This document shows positions 1 through 7,165 of a DNA stretch of 64,000 nt, in pieces. The position numbers and the translations under genes are program-made. The notes beneath the pieces are model-generated. The model worked only from the letters and a program-made list of their open reading frames with translations. It searched no databases and was not told the DNA's origin. Source of the stretch: a virus; IMG/VR virus record IMGVR_UViG_3300008117_000032, positions 62,001 through 126,000 of that record; one strand, given 5' to 3'. Numbering within the stretch: the stretch's first letter is position 1; each line of letters opens with the position of its first letter.

Positions 1-1336
1 GAATCTGCAAGAAAACATACGAAGAATCAGAGTTCTCATGGGGGAAGCGGTCGAAGACGAAAGTTTCGAAATATCCTATGACGTTGACCCTAAAATTAAG
101 GATTTACAAAATTTCTTAACATCAAAGAAATATTACATTGGAAAGTTTGGTCCGAACAAGGATGGTGTTGACGGGAAGTATGGTCCATTCACAAAGGCGG
201 CACACGAGGCATTTAAAGCTGGAATGAAACCAGAGGTTTTCAACAATCGAAGAGAACAAATTGCGCAGAAATATATTGGTGATGTAAAAGATGAGACACT
301 CAGTAAAGAGTTCAATTTTCACTTGATTCCTGATGGGAAAAATAATTACCGTTCTGCACAGATACCTGTAACACTTAATGGTAAAGATTATTTGTCAGAG
401 CTTATCGACAAATACCGAATAAAAACTATCATCAGATTCAACGGAGACGGTCGTGATTCAAGACATTACTCGACACACCCGATGACAACAATACAATCAG
501 AAAAGAATTTAGCAGAATCAAAAGGGGTTAAATTCTTTAAACTTTCATCTACTAAAGACCAAGATAAAGTTAATTCATTACTTAGCCAAGGTAATGTTCT
601 CATACACTGTGCTCACGGTGCCGATAGAACAGGTGGAAATGTTGGAGGTTACCTTTACCAAAACGGTTGGGGTGACACTAAAAAAATATGGGATTATACA
701 ACTAACTACAATGGTTGGAACCGAATGCTAATGTCTAATCCAAAACTTTTTGTCATGACAGGGTTTTTACCACAAGCACAAAAATTCGGTGTGAAGGATT
801 TAGAACAAGCCATAGACTTAGCCAATAACAAAAAGACGATAACTAAAGGTAAGAATACTATTTCTCAAGGTAAAAATATCATTATTGGGGATTCACAAGT
901 CCCATATGTTGATATGAATACAACTAAAGCGTCGAGGTTGACCAAATCAGGTGGAATTGATGGTCTTTGGGAAGGTGGAAAAACTGTTTCATGGTTGACA
1001 GACGCAGTTTCACAATATCCCAAGAGTAATGACGTTTCCAATGTAATTATAGTAATTGGGACTAATGGGGGATTTGGTAAATTTACCAAGGATGATATAC
1101 CCAGATTGTTTAGCGTTCTGAAATCAAAGTTTCCAAACGCTAACTTTTACGTCGTTCAAGGTTCTTGGGGATGGGGTGGATTGAAAAACATAACAGAAAA
1201 AGAAGTGAGAAATTACTATAAACAATTTAAACAACAGGGGGCAACCTTGATTGAACCACCGATAGGTAAAATTGAGCCACATTCGAATCATCCTATTTAT
1301 CAATCTATTGGTTCGAGTATTGATGGTATGTTATAA
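1..1336 (+). CDS. Phosphatase / SGNH-hydrolase fusion with capsid-targeting-like leader (5' end cut)
   Basis: Three-part protein. The reading frame is open from base 2 (NLQENIRRIRVLMGEAVEDE), and base 1 is a G that would complete an ATG, so only two bases seem to be missing. That leader matches the NENISRVKELMG class found on other proteins here. A peptidoglycan-binding-like segment follows (GPNKDGVDGKYGPFTKAA). The middle carries HCAHGADRTG, the HC-x5-R signature of tyrosine/dual-specificity phosphatases. The C-terminal part has GDSQ, IGTNGG and a late His (PHSNHP), as in SGNH/GDSL esterases. Inferred role: a capsid-delivered enzyme acting on phosphate and ester groups, substrate unknown. 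The next gene starts 10 bases downstream. Confidence 0.75.
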   Translation, partial: NLQENIRRIRVLMGEAVEDESFEISYDVDPKIKDLQNFLTSKKYYIGKFGPNKDGVDGKYGPFTKAAHEAFKAGMKPEVFNNRREQIAQKYIGDVKDETLSKEFNFHLIPDGKNNYRSAQIPVTLNGKDYLSELIDKYRIKTIIRFNGDGRDSRHYSTHPMTTIQSEKNLAESKGVKFFKLSSTKDQDKVNSLLSQGNVLIHCAHGADRTGGNVGGYLYQNGWGDTKKIWDYTTNYNGWNRMLMSNPKLFVMTGFLPQAQKFGVKDLEQAIDLANNKKTITKGKNTISQGKNIIIGDSQVPYVDMNTTKASRLTKSGGIDGLWEGGKTVSWLTDAVSQYPKSNDVSNVIIVIGTNGGFGKFTKDDIPRLFSVLKSKFPNANFYVVQGSWGWGGLKNITEKEVRNYYKQFKQQGATLIEPPIGKIEPHSNHPIYQSIGSSIDGML

Positions 1337-1346
1337 ATAAAAAGGA

Positions 1347-2021
1347 ATGAAGATAAGATTAACTGAAGAAAAATTAGTCCAAATTATAACTGAAATTGTT
1401 GAACAAGTTAATCAACAACCAACAAAGTTATTGGAGGTTCCTCATTTTTTGCAATCAGATGATAGCACCTGTGGACCCGCATCACTCAGGATGGTATTTG
1501 GTTACTACGGAAAAAACATGAGTGAAAAAGATATTGCGGAGATTTGTGACCATACCTATGAATTGGGGTGTAAAAGTGAAGATATGGCATGTGCTGCAGA
1601 GGCACTCGGATTTGATGTTTATCTTAAAAATAATTCTACAATTGATGAAGTTATTAAGTTGGTTGATGCTAACGTCCCTGTAATTGTTGATTGGTTTTGT
1701 GGTGACCCACCTGAAGGTCACTCTTCAGTTGTTATAGGGTATAATGATGATAACTTATTCATACTTGACCCTTACTTAGAAGAAATGAGGGTTGTCAGTA
1801 AAACTGACTTCAGAAGATGTTGGTTTGACTTTTACGAAACGCCAATCAATCCACAAAACTTATACGTCGGACAAATAATTGTCATAAGACCTAAGTCGGG
1901 TCAAAAGATGGAACAAACAGAAGGAGAACTGAAAGAGAGATGCTGGAAAGGATACACCCAAAAGGGTATGAAAACGATGTTTGGGAAAAGATACCCAAAC
2001 TGTGTAAAAATAAAAAAATAA
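1347..2021 (+). CDS. C39-like cysteine peptidase with tagged N-terminus
   Basis: 224 residues. The leader MKIRLTEEKLVQIITEIVEQ ends in I-V-E, the T4 prohead-protease consensus. After it comes a papain-fold C39-type domain with Cys at about residue 42 (STCGPASLRM), His at about 125 (EGHSSVVIGY) and Asp at about 141 (LDPY). C39 domains cut after Gly-Gly-type leaders in bacteriocin exporters, but no transporter domain is attached, so the target is unknown. The C-terminus (CWKGYTQKGMK..FGKRYPNC) is a Cys/basic tail of a kind I associate with phage virion proteins. The stop overlaps the next start (TAATG), suggesting coupling. Confidence 0.75.
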   Translation: MKIRLTEEKLVQIITEIVEQVNQQPTKLLEVPHFLQSDDSTCGPASLRMVFGYYGKNMSEKDIAEICDHTYELGCKSEDMACAAEALGFDVYLKNNSTIDEVIKLVDANVPVIVDWFCGDPPEGHSSVVIGYNDDNLFILDPYLEEMRVVSKTDFRRCWFDFYETPINPQNLYVGQIIVIRPKSGQKMEQTEGELKERCWKGYTQKGMKTMFGKRYPNCVKIKK

Positions 2022-2128
2022 TGGCACAGAAAAAGAAAAAACCGAGACCTATGAGAAGCAAACGCTCAGGGATTAAAACGATGAAAAGAATAAACAAGAA
2101 CCATGAGGTTCTAAAAAACTTTAAATAA
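2021..2128 (+). CDS. Small basic peptide, 35 aa
   Basis: The ATG shares its first base with the stop of the C39-like gene. The product is very Lys/Arg-rich (MAQKKKKPRPMRSKRSG...), so it may bind nucleic acid or be a minor head component. No family is recognised. A longer reading with a TTG start at 1940 would run inside the upstream gene and is less likely. Confidence 0.5.
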   Translation: MAQKKKKPRPMRSKRSGIKTMKRINKNHEVLKNFK

Positions 2129-2129
2129 T

Positions 2130-2504
2130 ATGTGGCAAGCAAATGTAACAATTCAAAACAACACCGAATATAATTTAACCATAGACGGTGTGGGTCTTGG
2201 TAATACAACCATCGGAGCAAACTCAGAGACACAATGGTCATCTCAGGAAGTTCATAATACCAAATCATTATTGTTTTGGGTGGAACCAAACGTATGGTAT
2301 ATGCAAGGGAATCTTTCATTTGGTCCTGAGGCGGGAGTCTATGTCGATAGAGGATGGATGGCTGATGGAGTTCAAACACTTAAAATGACAGCAACTGCAA
2401 ATGGCAAGTCGTGGACCCAAACATCAAACGGCGGGGAAACACTATTAGCGTGGAATGAATTCGAAGATGGGGGTGATATAACTCTTACTTTCGAACATCA
2501 ATAA
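2130..2504 (+). CDS. Beta-sandwich-like protein of unknown function
   Basis: 124 residues starting two bases after the preceding stop. Alternating polar and hydrophobic strands rich in Asn, Thr, Gly and Trp (ANVTIQNNTEYNLTID, SWTQTSNGG) suggest an all-beta fold. The opening resembles small beta-sandwich proteins such as aegerolysins, but no diagnostic motif is visible. No signal peptide or leader is present. A strong terminator follows, so it is the last gene of the unit that starts before base 1. Confidence 0.6.
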   Translation: MWQANVTIQNNTEYNLTIDGVGLGNTTIGANSETQWSSQEVHNTKSLLFWVEPNVWYMQGNLSFGPEAGVYVDRGWMADGVQTLKMTATANGKSWTQTSNGGETLLAWNEFEDGGDITLTFEHQ

Positions 2505-2508
2505 AATT

Positions 2509-2540
2509 AACCCTCACAGAAATGTGGGGGTTTTCTTTTT
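2509..2540 (+). terminator. Rho-independent terminator
   Basis: CCCTCACA pairs with TGTGGGGG around a GAAA loop and a T-rich run follows. It closes the unit ending with the gene at 2130-2504. Confidence 0.8.
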
Positions 2541-2565
2541 CATATTCAATATTAGATTTGAACAT

Positions 2566-2862
2566 ATGAAAAACATTCCATTATTTAGAACCGTAAAACA
2601 CACTTATTATGAAAGGTGTGATGTCCAAAAAGAACAATATACCATACAAGTTAAGAAGAAGTTTTTATTCTTTTGGGAAAGATGGTATACAATCAAAGAA
2701 ATGGTTTGTGGATGGGGTGATTGTCACACCACAGCAATTGTATTCAAAACAGAATCGGAAGCAATATATGCAATCAAGAATTTGAAAAACGGTTATCTTG
2801 CCGATGGATGGACAGGAGAAGTCTCTACGGTATTAGATTTTAATAAGAAGTTAGAATATTAG
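2566..2862 (+). CDS. Conserved-looking small protein, unknown function
   Basis: 98 residues (MKNIPLFRTVKHTYYERC...). I placed the start at the ATG after the terminator, because an upstream alternative at 2524 lies inside the hairpin. A TAnnTTTG-like box (TAGATTTG) lies just before the start, as in Bacteroidota promoters. Aromatic and basic residues are abundant and no motif is recognised. The end overlaps the convergent gene at 2859 by four bases. Confidence 0.6.
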   Translation: MKNIPLFRTVKHTYYERCDVQKEQYTIQVKKKFLFFWERWYTIKEMVCGWGDCHTTAIVFKTESEAIYAIKNLKNGYLADGWTGEVSTVLDFNKKLEY

Positions 2863-3242
2863 TTTTTGGTGGGGTAAATGTCAATCTCATCAATATCACC
2901 ACCCAAAGTCTCACTAACCCAATCAGCAACGATATCAAGAACCTTGCTTTCTCTAATGGAGAATGTCTTTTTCAGTGCATCAACAATTCTGTGGTGGATG
3001 TGAAGACTACCAACACCATTGTGTGGAGGAGTATCTTCGTCGTCGTCCCAAGAATTACCTGGCCCAAACCAAAAATAGTTCATGAGTTCATTACCATCAT
3101 TATCAAACATATTAATCCTCCATGTATTACCGTCTTTTACATATGGATTAATTTCTTTTCTAAAGTCTTTGTTAGAGAACATTTCATTCAAGTATCTGTA
3201 TATCAAAGAATGAAGTTGTGTTTGTGTTATAATATATCTCAT
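2859..3242 (-). CDS. Tagged small protein, W-V/F family
   Basis: 127 residues. The leader MRYIITQTQLHSLIYRYLNE belongs to the KYIITE class and ends L-N-E. The C-terminal half (DALKKTF...VLDIVADWVSETL) resembles tails at 25686, 26060 and 13461 (a helix with DWF/IWF followed by a short strand), so these appear to be paralogs. It is acidic and soluble. It is last in a three-gene minus-strand run with 3245-3562 and 3559-3813. Function unknown. Confidence 0.6.
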   Translation of the reverse strand: MRYIITQTQLHSLIYRYLNEMFSNKDFRKEINPYVKDGNTWRINMFDNDGNELMNYFWFGPGNSWDDDEDTPPHNGVGSLHIHHRIVDALKKTFSIRESKVLDIVADWVSETLGGDIDEIDIYPTKN

Positions 3243-3244
3243 GA

Positions 3245-3562
3245 TTATTTATTTACATAGGTTACAACGATTGTTATAGGGTGTTCTTCGTGTGGGGAAA
3301 AATAATCATTTGGTTGCAGTCCCGTGGTTTTGATTCCGAAGAAGTTATATATTTGGTCTCTAATTTCGCGTTTAAACATGTTGGCTTTATGTTGTTTTTG
3401 GTCCTTATGCTGCGGATTAACAATATACCTGTCGTCGATTTCCTCGAAGTAAAATATGATACTATACTTACCCATTTTACTGCCCTGAACATAAACATCA
3501 TAGGGGGAATATAATTCCTTAACAAATTTAACAATCCTATTTACTTCTTGTTCGACGGTCAT
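3245..3562 (-). CDS. Small phage-type protein, unknown function
   Basis: 105 residues (MTVEQEVNRIVKFVKELYSPYDVYV...). The N-terminal helix and following beta strands (YSIIFYFEE, PITIVVTYV) suggest an alpha/beta fold like the neighbouring 84-residue protein. Its ATG overlaps the stop of that gene (ATGA), so the two are probably translated together. Confidence 0.6.
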   Translation of the reverse strand: MTVEQEVNRIVKFVKELYSPYDVYVQGSKMGKYSIIFYFEEIDDRYIVNPQHKDQKQHKANMFKREIRDQIYNFFGIKTTGLQPNDYFSPHEEHPITIVVTYVNK

Positions 3563-3813
3563 TTATCCTCAACTTTTTTAAAATCAACGATTATGTCTCC
3601 CTTACCACTCGGACCAAGCATTTTATATAAAGTCGCGGTCTCTTCCATAATCTCAATAGCATCTTTATGCTCAAGTGGTGGATTAAAATAATAAGTAATT
3701 CTATACCAATCCTCATTCATATAAAAGTTAGAAACATCCACTCCAATAAGTGAATTATACTTCTTTACAATCAATTGTTCTAATATCTTCTGAAGTGCTT
3801 CTCCCATATCCAT
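3559..3813 (-). CDS. Small phage-type protein, unknown function
   Basis: 84 residues (MDMGEALQKILEQLIVKKY...). The start of the chain reads like the tagged leaders (helix ending ILEQ), but no enzyme domain follows, only a short alpha/beta fold (WYRITYYFNPP, GDIIVDFKKV). It is first in a minus-strand run and overlaps the next gene by four bases. Confidence 0.55.
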   Translation of the reverse strand: MDMGEALQKILEQLIVKKYNSLIGVDVSNFYMNEDWYRITYYFNPPLEHKDAIEIMEETATLYKMLGPSGKGDIIVDFKKVEDK

Positions 3814-3829
3814 AAATATAGTAAAAAAA

Positions 3830-3930
3830 GATTATCCAATTAATTCGTTCAGTTCATATCGGACACAAATACATTCCTCACCTTCGGTTCGGAAGTGTCC
3901 TCATTCACTTCACTCTTTAATTGTATAATC
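3830..3930. repeat. Composite hairpin element, copy 1
   Basis: Three nested stems: an outer 14-base arm (GATTATCCAATTAA with TTAATTGTATAATC, one mismatch), a middle GGACAC/GTGTCC stem and an apical ACC-TTCG-GGT loop. Copy 2 lies at 4821-4914 with the same inner sequence and a different outer stem. Copy 1 is between the starts of two divergent genes, so it is not simply a terminator. Confidence 0.75.
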
Positions 3931-3974
3931 GAACTGTTAAGTAATCCTTGTTGATTCATACAAGATTAAAGATA

Positions 3975-4012
3975 ACCCCCCACCTAATAAACCCCCCGCA
4001 TAAGTGAGGGGG
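3975..4012. repeat. C-rich direct repeat bracketing the GIY-YIG-type genes
   Basis: Runs of CCCCC(C) separated by A/T-rich spacers and ending GTGAGGGG. A similar block occurs at about 5460-5497 in the same orientation (CCCCAC, CCCCCCACTCAGTGAGGGG). The pair brackets the two GIY-YIG-type genes and the composite hairpins, which may mark the edges of an inserted unit. Confidence 0.45.
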
Positions 4013-4069
4013 TAAAATAATTTTTTGTAAGAAGAAAAATATTTTTTATTTTAGCTCATAAAATAATTT

Positions 4070-4822
4070 ATGAGTCAAGGTTATTGTTACATTGGAAGAA
4101 TGGTTGACCATCTTGGTAATTTTATAACGAATTATTATAAGTTAGGTCGGTCCATAGATTATAAATCCCGAGAAACCGCGTTAAATTCTACACACATGCC
4201 TGTGGACGTTGTGTTTATACGTATATTCCAAACTAATCACATGAGTTCCTTAGAAAAGGCCCTCCACGCATGTTTCGAAGAATATAGAGTTACTAAAGAA
4301 TATAACGATAGAAAAAGTATTACCACTGAATGGTTTGATTGTGATGATGAGGATTTATTACACAAAAAAATTACTAAACTTACCAATTATTTTCCCGAAA
4401 CACTTGAACTTGATTTAACTGAATCAATTGTCTCAGATTCAGGGACCACTCAAACTCAAAAAATTGAGATTTTAGAAAATATCAAAAAAGTCAGGTCTTC
4501 AATCAAAATCTTTATTGATAATACTGAATTTGTCGCGGATACAACTATTGATAGATATGTTCTTCTTGGTCAGTATCTCTCAACCAATTTCTCACCTGAA
4601 GTTTTACTTACCAAGTTACCCAATTACTTCAAAAAGACAAAAGATGAACTCCCTTCGTCTATGACTTCAGACCCAAAAAAAATGAACAGAAATAGCTTCA
4701 TTCAGTTAGAAAATGGTCTTTTCTTCATTACATGGGGAAATGTTAAACAAAGAACGGGCATGATTGATAACATCAAACAATCACTATCTATCCCTATCTC
4801 ATATGAAGTTTATCAAGTTTAG
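4070..4822 (+). CDS. GIY-YIG-type (T5orf172/MUG113-like) protein
   Basis: 250 residues. The N-terminal 105 residues fit the T5orf172 branch of the GIY-YIG superfamily: YCYIGRM, then YYKLGRS with a spaced Arg, HMSSLEKALHACF and TEWFDCDDEDLL. The remaining ~140 residues are unassigned and may bind DNA. Such proteins are often mobile or homing-type nucleases in phages. Its stop codon lies in the left arm of composite hairpin copy 2, and copy 1 lies upstream, so gene and hairpins may be functionally linked. Nuclease activity is inferred. Confidence 0.65.
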   Translation: MSQGYCYIGRMVDHLGNFITNYYKLGRSIDYKSRETALNSTHMPVDVVFIRIFQTNHMSSLEKALHACFEEYRVTKEYNDRKSITTEWFDCDDEDLLHKKITKLTNYFPETLELDLTESIVSDSGTTQTQKIEILENIKKVRSSIKIFIDNTEFVADTTIDRYVLLGQYLSTNFSPEVLLTKLPNYFKKTKDELPSSMTSDPKKMNRNSFIQLENGLFFITWGNVKQRTGMIDNIKQSLSIPISYEVYQV

Positions 4823-4914
4823 ATTATACAACAAGTTCATTCACTACGGACACAATACATCCCTCACCTAAAGGTTCGGGAGTGTCCTTCATTCACTCAC
4901 TTGTTGTATAATCT
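4821..4914. repeat. Composite hairpin element, copy 2 (probable bidirectional terminator)
   Basis: A perfect 16-base inverted repeat (AGATTATACAACAAGT with ACTTGTTGTATAATCT) encloses a GGACAC/GTGTCC stem and an ACC-TAAA-GGT tip. It fills the gap between two convergent genes, and both stop codons are embedded in the outer arms. The inner part matches copy 1 closely while the outer stems differ. Confidence 0.8.
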
Positions 4915-5372
4915 TATTTCGGCGAGAAAACTATAGTAACATCATAACCAATAGCATCAAGATATGACCTAAGGTTTTTGATTGTTATATTACCATATTC
5001 GTATCTCTTTTCGATATCTGAAACAGCTTGTTTACTTATCTTCATTTTTTTACCAACTTCTTCCATACTCATCTTCTTCTGTTTTCTTAGACTAGCTAAA
5101 TTACCGTGTTGTTTGTTATCTGACTTATATGGGGGGAACTGACTGATATAGTCAATCAATTCTTTATTAGGATTAAACCACTCTCCTCTGGTATGGTAAT
5201 CGTTAAATTTAATATGTAATTCTTTTTCGGTTTTATCATTTCCTTCACAAACCGCTAACACTTTTAACTCATATGGTGAAGATGTCTGTAAGTTACTTAG
5301 TCTATTTTTAATATCTGTAGTGAAACCAATTTTAATGTGTTTGGTTTCTAAATTTTCTATAAAGTATATCAT
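4914..5372 (-). CDS. GIY-YIG-type (T5orf172-like) domain fused to a helix-turn-helix
   Basis: 152 residues from the ATG at 5372 (MIYFIENLETKHIKIGF...). The N-terminal half has IKIGFTTDIKNRLSNLQT, EKELHIKF and RGEWFNP, typical of the T5orf172/MUG113 domain. The C-terminal half (LRKQKKMSMEEVGKKMKIS, KQAVSDIEKRYEYGN) is an XRE-type helix-turn-helix. A perfect 22-bp palindrome lies just upstream, so it probably represses its own transcription. It converges on another T5orf172-like gene across a shared hairpin. The longer reading to 5483 is AT-rich junk upstream of the palindrome. Confidence 0.7.
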   Translation of the reverse strand: MIYFIENLETKHIKIGFTTDIKNRLSNLQTSSPYELKVLAVCEGNDKTEKELHIKFNDYHTRGEWFNPNKELIDYISQFPPYKSDNKQHGNLASLRKQKKMSMEEVGKKMKISKQAVSDIEKRYEYGNITIKNLRSYLDAIGYDVTIVFSPK

Positions 5373-5393
5373 AGTAATAAGTATCACCCATTT

Positions 5394-5415
5394 AAGTAAA
5401 GTTATAACTTTACTT
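5394..5415. promoter_or_regulatory. 22-bp perfect palindrome, probable operator
   Basis: AAGTAAAGTTA followed by its exact reverse complement, 22-43 bases upstream of the ATG of the HTH-containing GIY-YIG-type gene. The position suits autoregulation by that XRE-type domain. Confidence 0.6.
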
Positions 5416-5517
5416 TTACATAAAAAAGTAAGACTACACAGTATATGAACTTGACTTTTCCCCCACCCATAAGTTCCCCCCACTCAGTGAGGGGACAGAT
5501 GAGATGGTGATTACATA

Positions 5518-5593
5518 ATCGTCTAATGAAACGATATTATAGACAATCGTATATTCACACGATATAATGACATATCGTATAACGAAACGATAT
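5518..5593. repeat. 28-bp iteron-like array
   Basis: ACGATAT occurs at 5531, 5559 and 5587, exactly 28 bases apart. The inverted-type core ATCGT recurs in the same phase at 5518, 5546 and 5574. The units are diverged but keep both cores. The following 100 bases are very AT-rich. The array resembles replication-origin iterons or clustered repressor sites. No gene is seen from 5373 to 6104. Confidence 0.6.
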
Positions 5594-5884
5594 ATGATAA
5601 GTTATAAACATGATTACAATATACAACACTATCGTGATAAACTATAATCATATCTATAACTTTTTACCTCCACATTTTACCACCATATACTACTTGTCCA
5701 TCGCTACAGGGAGACAAAATGTCCCTCTCGTTGAAGGTTAATTAATACACATTAAAGGTTCACTACGTTCACTCCCCCCGTCTCATACTTAATCTTCCTT
5801 TTTTTGCTAAGAAACATACATATTAAAAAACTGGTCTTCCTGATACCGTGAGAGGGGAAAAAGTGGTCTTTACACTATCTACAT

Positions 5885-6077
5885 GACCATAAGTGGTGGG
5901 AAAATGTGGGAATGAGTGGTGGGGAAAAGTGGGGGAAAATGGGTCGAGGGGATTATCCCCTATGCAACGCTCCCCTGACATTATGACAAAATCAAAAAAA
6001 GTTATCCACATTTACCCCCAACGAAAGAAAAGTTTTCCACACTGACATAGCGTCAGGACCAAAAGAAGTTTTCCACA
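5885..6077. other. Candidate replication-origin region: G-rich repeats and DnaA-box-like sites
   Basis: From 5891 to 5945 the plus strand repeats GTGG(G)1-3AAAA-type words. Next come TTATCCACA at 6002 (an exact DnaA-box sequence) and TTTTCCACA at 6033 and 6069. More copies lie at 7676 (TTTTCCACA) and 7726 (TTATCCACA). With the iterons and AT-rich DNA just upstream this looks like an origin, though the phage could use the sites for control instead. No coding sequence is supported here. Confidence 0.45.
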
Positions 6078-6104
6078 TTCTTTATTTTTATATGTTCCTA
6101 AACT

Positions 6105-6386
6105 ATGTTTAATGGGACCATGGACAAACTGTCATTTGATATCACACTGATTACCCCTGACCGAATATCGGTGGAGGTAAGTTTCAAGCTCGGGGACCTG
6201 AGGGAACACTTAGGGATTTTATATTTCGAGAAGGCAAAGACGGGGTTTGTAAGAAAACCTATCGGACTAAACGCATGGGCATGCGTGGATGCAAAAGTGG
6301 AGGGACTCTATACGAAAGACGAGTCCATTACCCCAACTCAGATAATAGAGAAGTGTAGGGAGTTAATAAGAGGGGCGGGGCTCTAA
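6105..6386 (+). CDS. Small protein of unknown function
   Basis: 93 residues, or 88 if the ATG at 6120 (MDKLSFDITLI...) is used; both starts are reasonable. The sequence is alpha/beta (RISVEVSFKLG, WACVDAKVEGLY) with no recognised motif. It is the first gene right of the origin-like region and overlaps the convergent small membrane gene by four bases. Confidence 0.5.
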   Translation: MFNGTMDKLSFDITLITPDRISVEVSFKLGDLREHLGILYFEKAKTGFVRKPIGLNAWACVDAKVEGLYTKDESITPTQIIEKCRELIRGAGL

Positions 6387-6466
6387 GGTTTCTTTTTTCC
6401 AAAGAGAATATCCCACACACCAAGGATAATGTAGCCAACAAGAAGGGCTTTTAAAAATCGTCTCAT
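6383..6466 (-). CDS. Tiny membrane peptide, 27 aa
   Basis: MRRFLKALLVGYIILGVWDI... is one hydrophobic segment flanked by basic residues (ending GKKKP). It starts directly after the stop of the 43-residue membrane peptide. Two such peptides in tandem support real translation, but there is no homology evidence. Confidence 0.4.
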   Translation of the reverse strand: MRRFLKALLVGYIILGVWDILFGKKKP

Positions 6467-6598
6467 TTAATCTTTTGTTTGTTTGATGAAAAATGCAACA
6501 AGGGCTCCCACGAAAAGGTAAGCCATAAAGTTCGGGATATGATTCCAACCCCAAACAAACAGAAACCCAAGAATAAGAAAATAAATAATTCTTAACAT
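6467..6598 (-). CDS. Tiny membrane protein, 43 aa
   Basis: MLRIIYFLILGFLFVWGW... has two short hydrophobic stretches separated by HIPNFMAY and ends FFIKQTKD. It overlaps the end of the upstream metallopeptidase-like gene by seven bases and abuts the next peptide, forming a three-gene minus-strand operon. Confidence 0.45.
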   Translation of the reverse strand: MLRIIYFLILGFLFVWGWNHIPNFMAYLFVGALVAFFIKQTKD

Positions 6599-6990
6599 AA
6601 GTTATTTTTTATATCGGTCCAACATTTCGAAAACAATTTTTCATTCCCCCTCGCCTCAACTTCTTGTGGGTGTCTTCTATATCCAACTTCCCTTAATACC
6701 TTCGAATATCCACGAAGGTCCTGAAGAAAATGGGTATACTCATGAATGACAACCTTCACCACATCTCTCACCGACTGACACATATTTCTGTGGACGATGA
6801 TGGTATTCTTTTTGGGGTCATACATCCCATAACAATTTTCCCCATGGGTCTGAGTCAGAACCCTAAACTTAAGTTTGGTCCTCTTCCTTTTTTTTCCCAT
6901 GTTCTTCTCACACCACATAATGGTCTCACCAACCACGTCCCTAATATATGGGGTGGTCATCGTGATGGTCGGGGTTTTAAGATATAACAT
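6592..6990 (-). CDS. Small HExxH metallopeptidase-like protein
   Basis: 132 residues from the ATG at 6990 (MLYLKTPTITMTT...). It contains VVKVVIHEYTHFLQDLRGY, an HExxH zinc site typical of SprT/M78-like small proteases, followed by a candidate third ligand in HPQEVEARGNE. A central CYGMYDPKKNTIIVHRN segment fits the strand before the active-site helix. No leader or signal peptide is seen. First gene of a minus-strand operon with two membrane peptides. Protease activity is inferred. Confidence 0.65.
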   Translation of the reverse strand: MLYLKTPTITMTTPYIRDVVGETIMWCEKNMGKKRKRTKLKFRVLTQTHGENCYGMYDPKKNTIIVHRNMCQSVRDVVKVVIHEYTHFLQDLRGYSKVLREVGYRRHPQEVEARGNEKLFSKCWTDIKNNLC

Positions 6991-7165
6991 AAGGCAAAGA
7001 TACGACAATTATTTCATTCCACCAAAAGAAATCTTATCCATGGGGTATAAGCAAGCTACCTCTGATTCAGCTCCAAGGGTTATTCCCCAGCCCGTCCATA
7101 CACTCCCGCTTCAGACATAACAAAGGTCCGAAGTATTTATGATATAACCAAATTTATTTTTTTTA
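6991..7165. other. Non-coding gap
   Basis: 175 bases between divergent genes. A GC-richer stretch at about 7040-7110 has short self-complementary pieces (TGGGGT with a later TTCCCCA) but no family I recognise. TATTTATG lies at about 7135, 25 bases before the next start, and could be its promoter. Confidence 0.35.

Noticed and set aside
5518-5593. Regular 28-bp spacing looks CRISPR-like
   Set aside because: The periodic units are diverged and there is no alternation of identical repeats with unique spacers, and no cas genes; iterons or binding sites fit better.
7040-7110. Possible tRNA or riboswitch in the gap after the HExxH gene
   Set aside because: Some complementary segments exist, but there is no T-arm, no conserved riboswitch core and no clear terminator.
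6730-7120. Plus-strand reading frames over the HExxH gene
   Set aside because: They are mirror frames of the minus-strand metallopeptidase-like gene, with low-complexity translations and no start signals.
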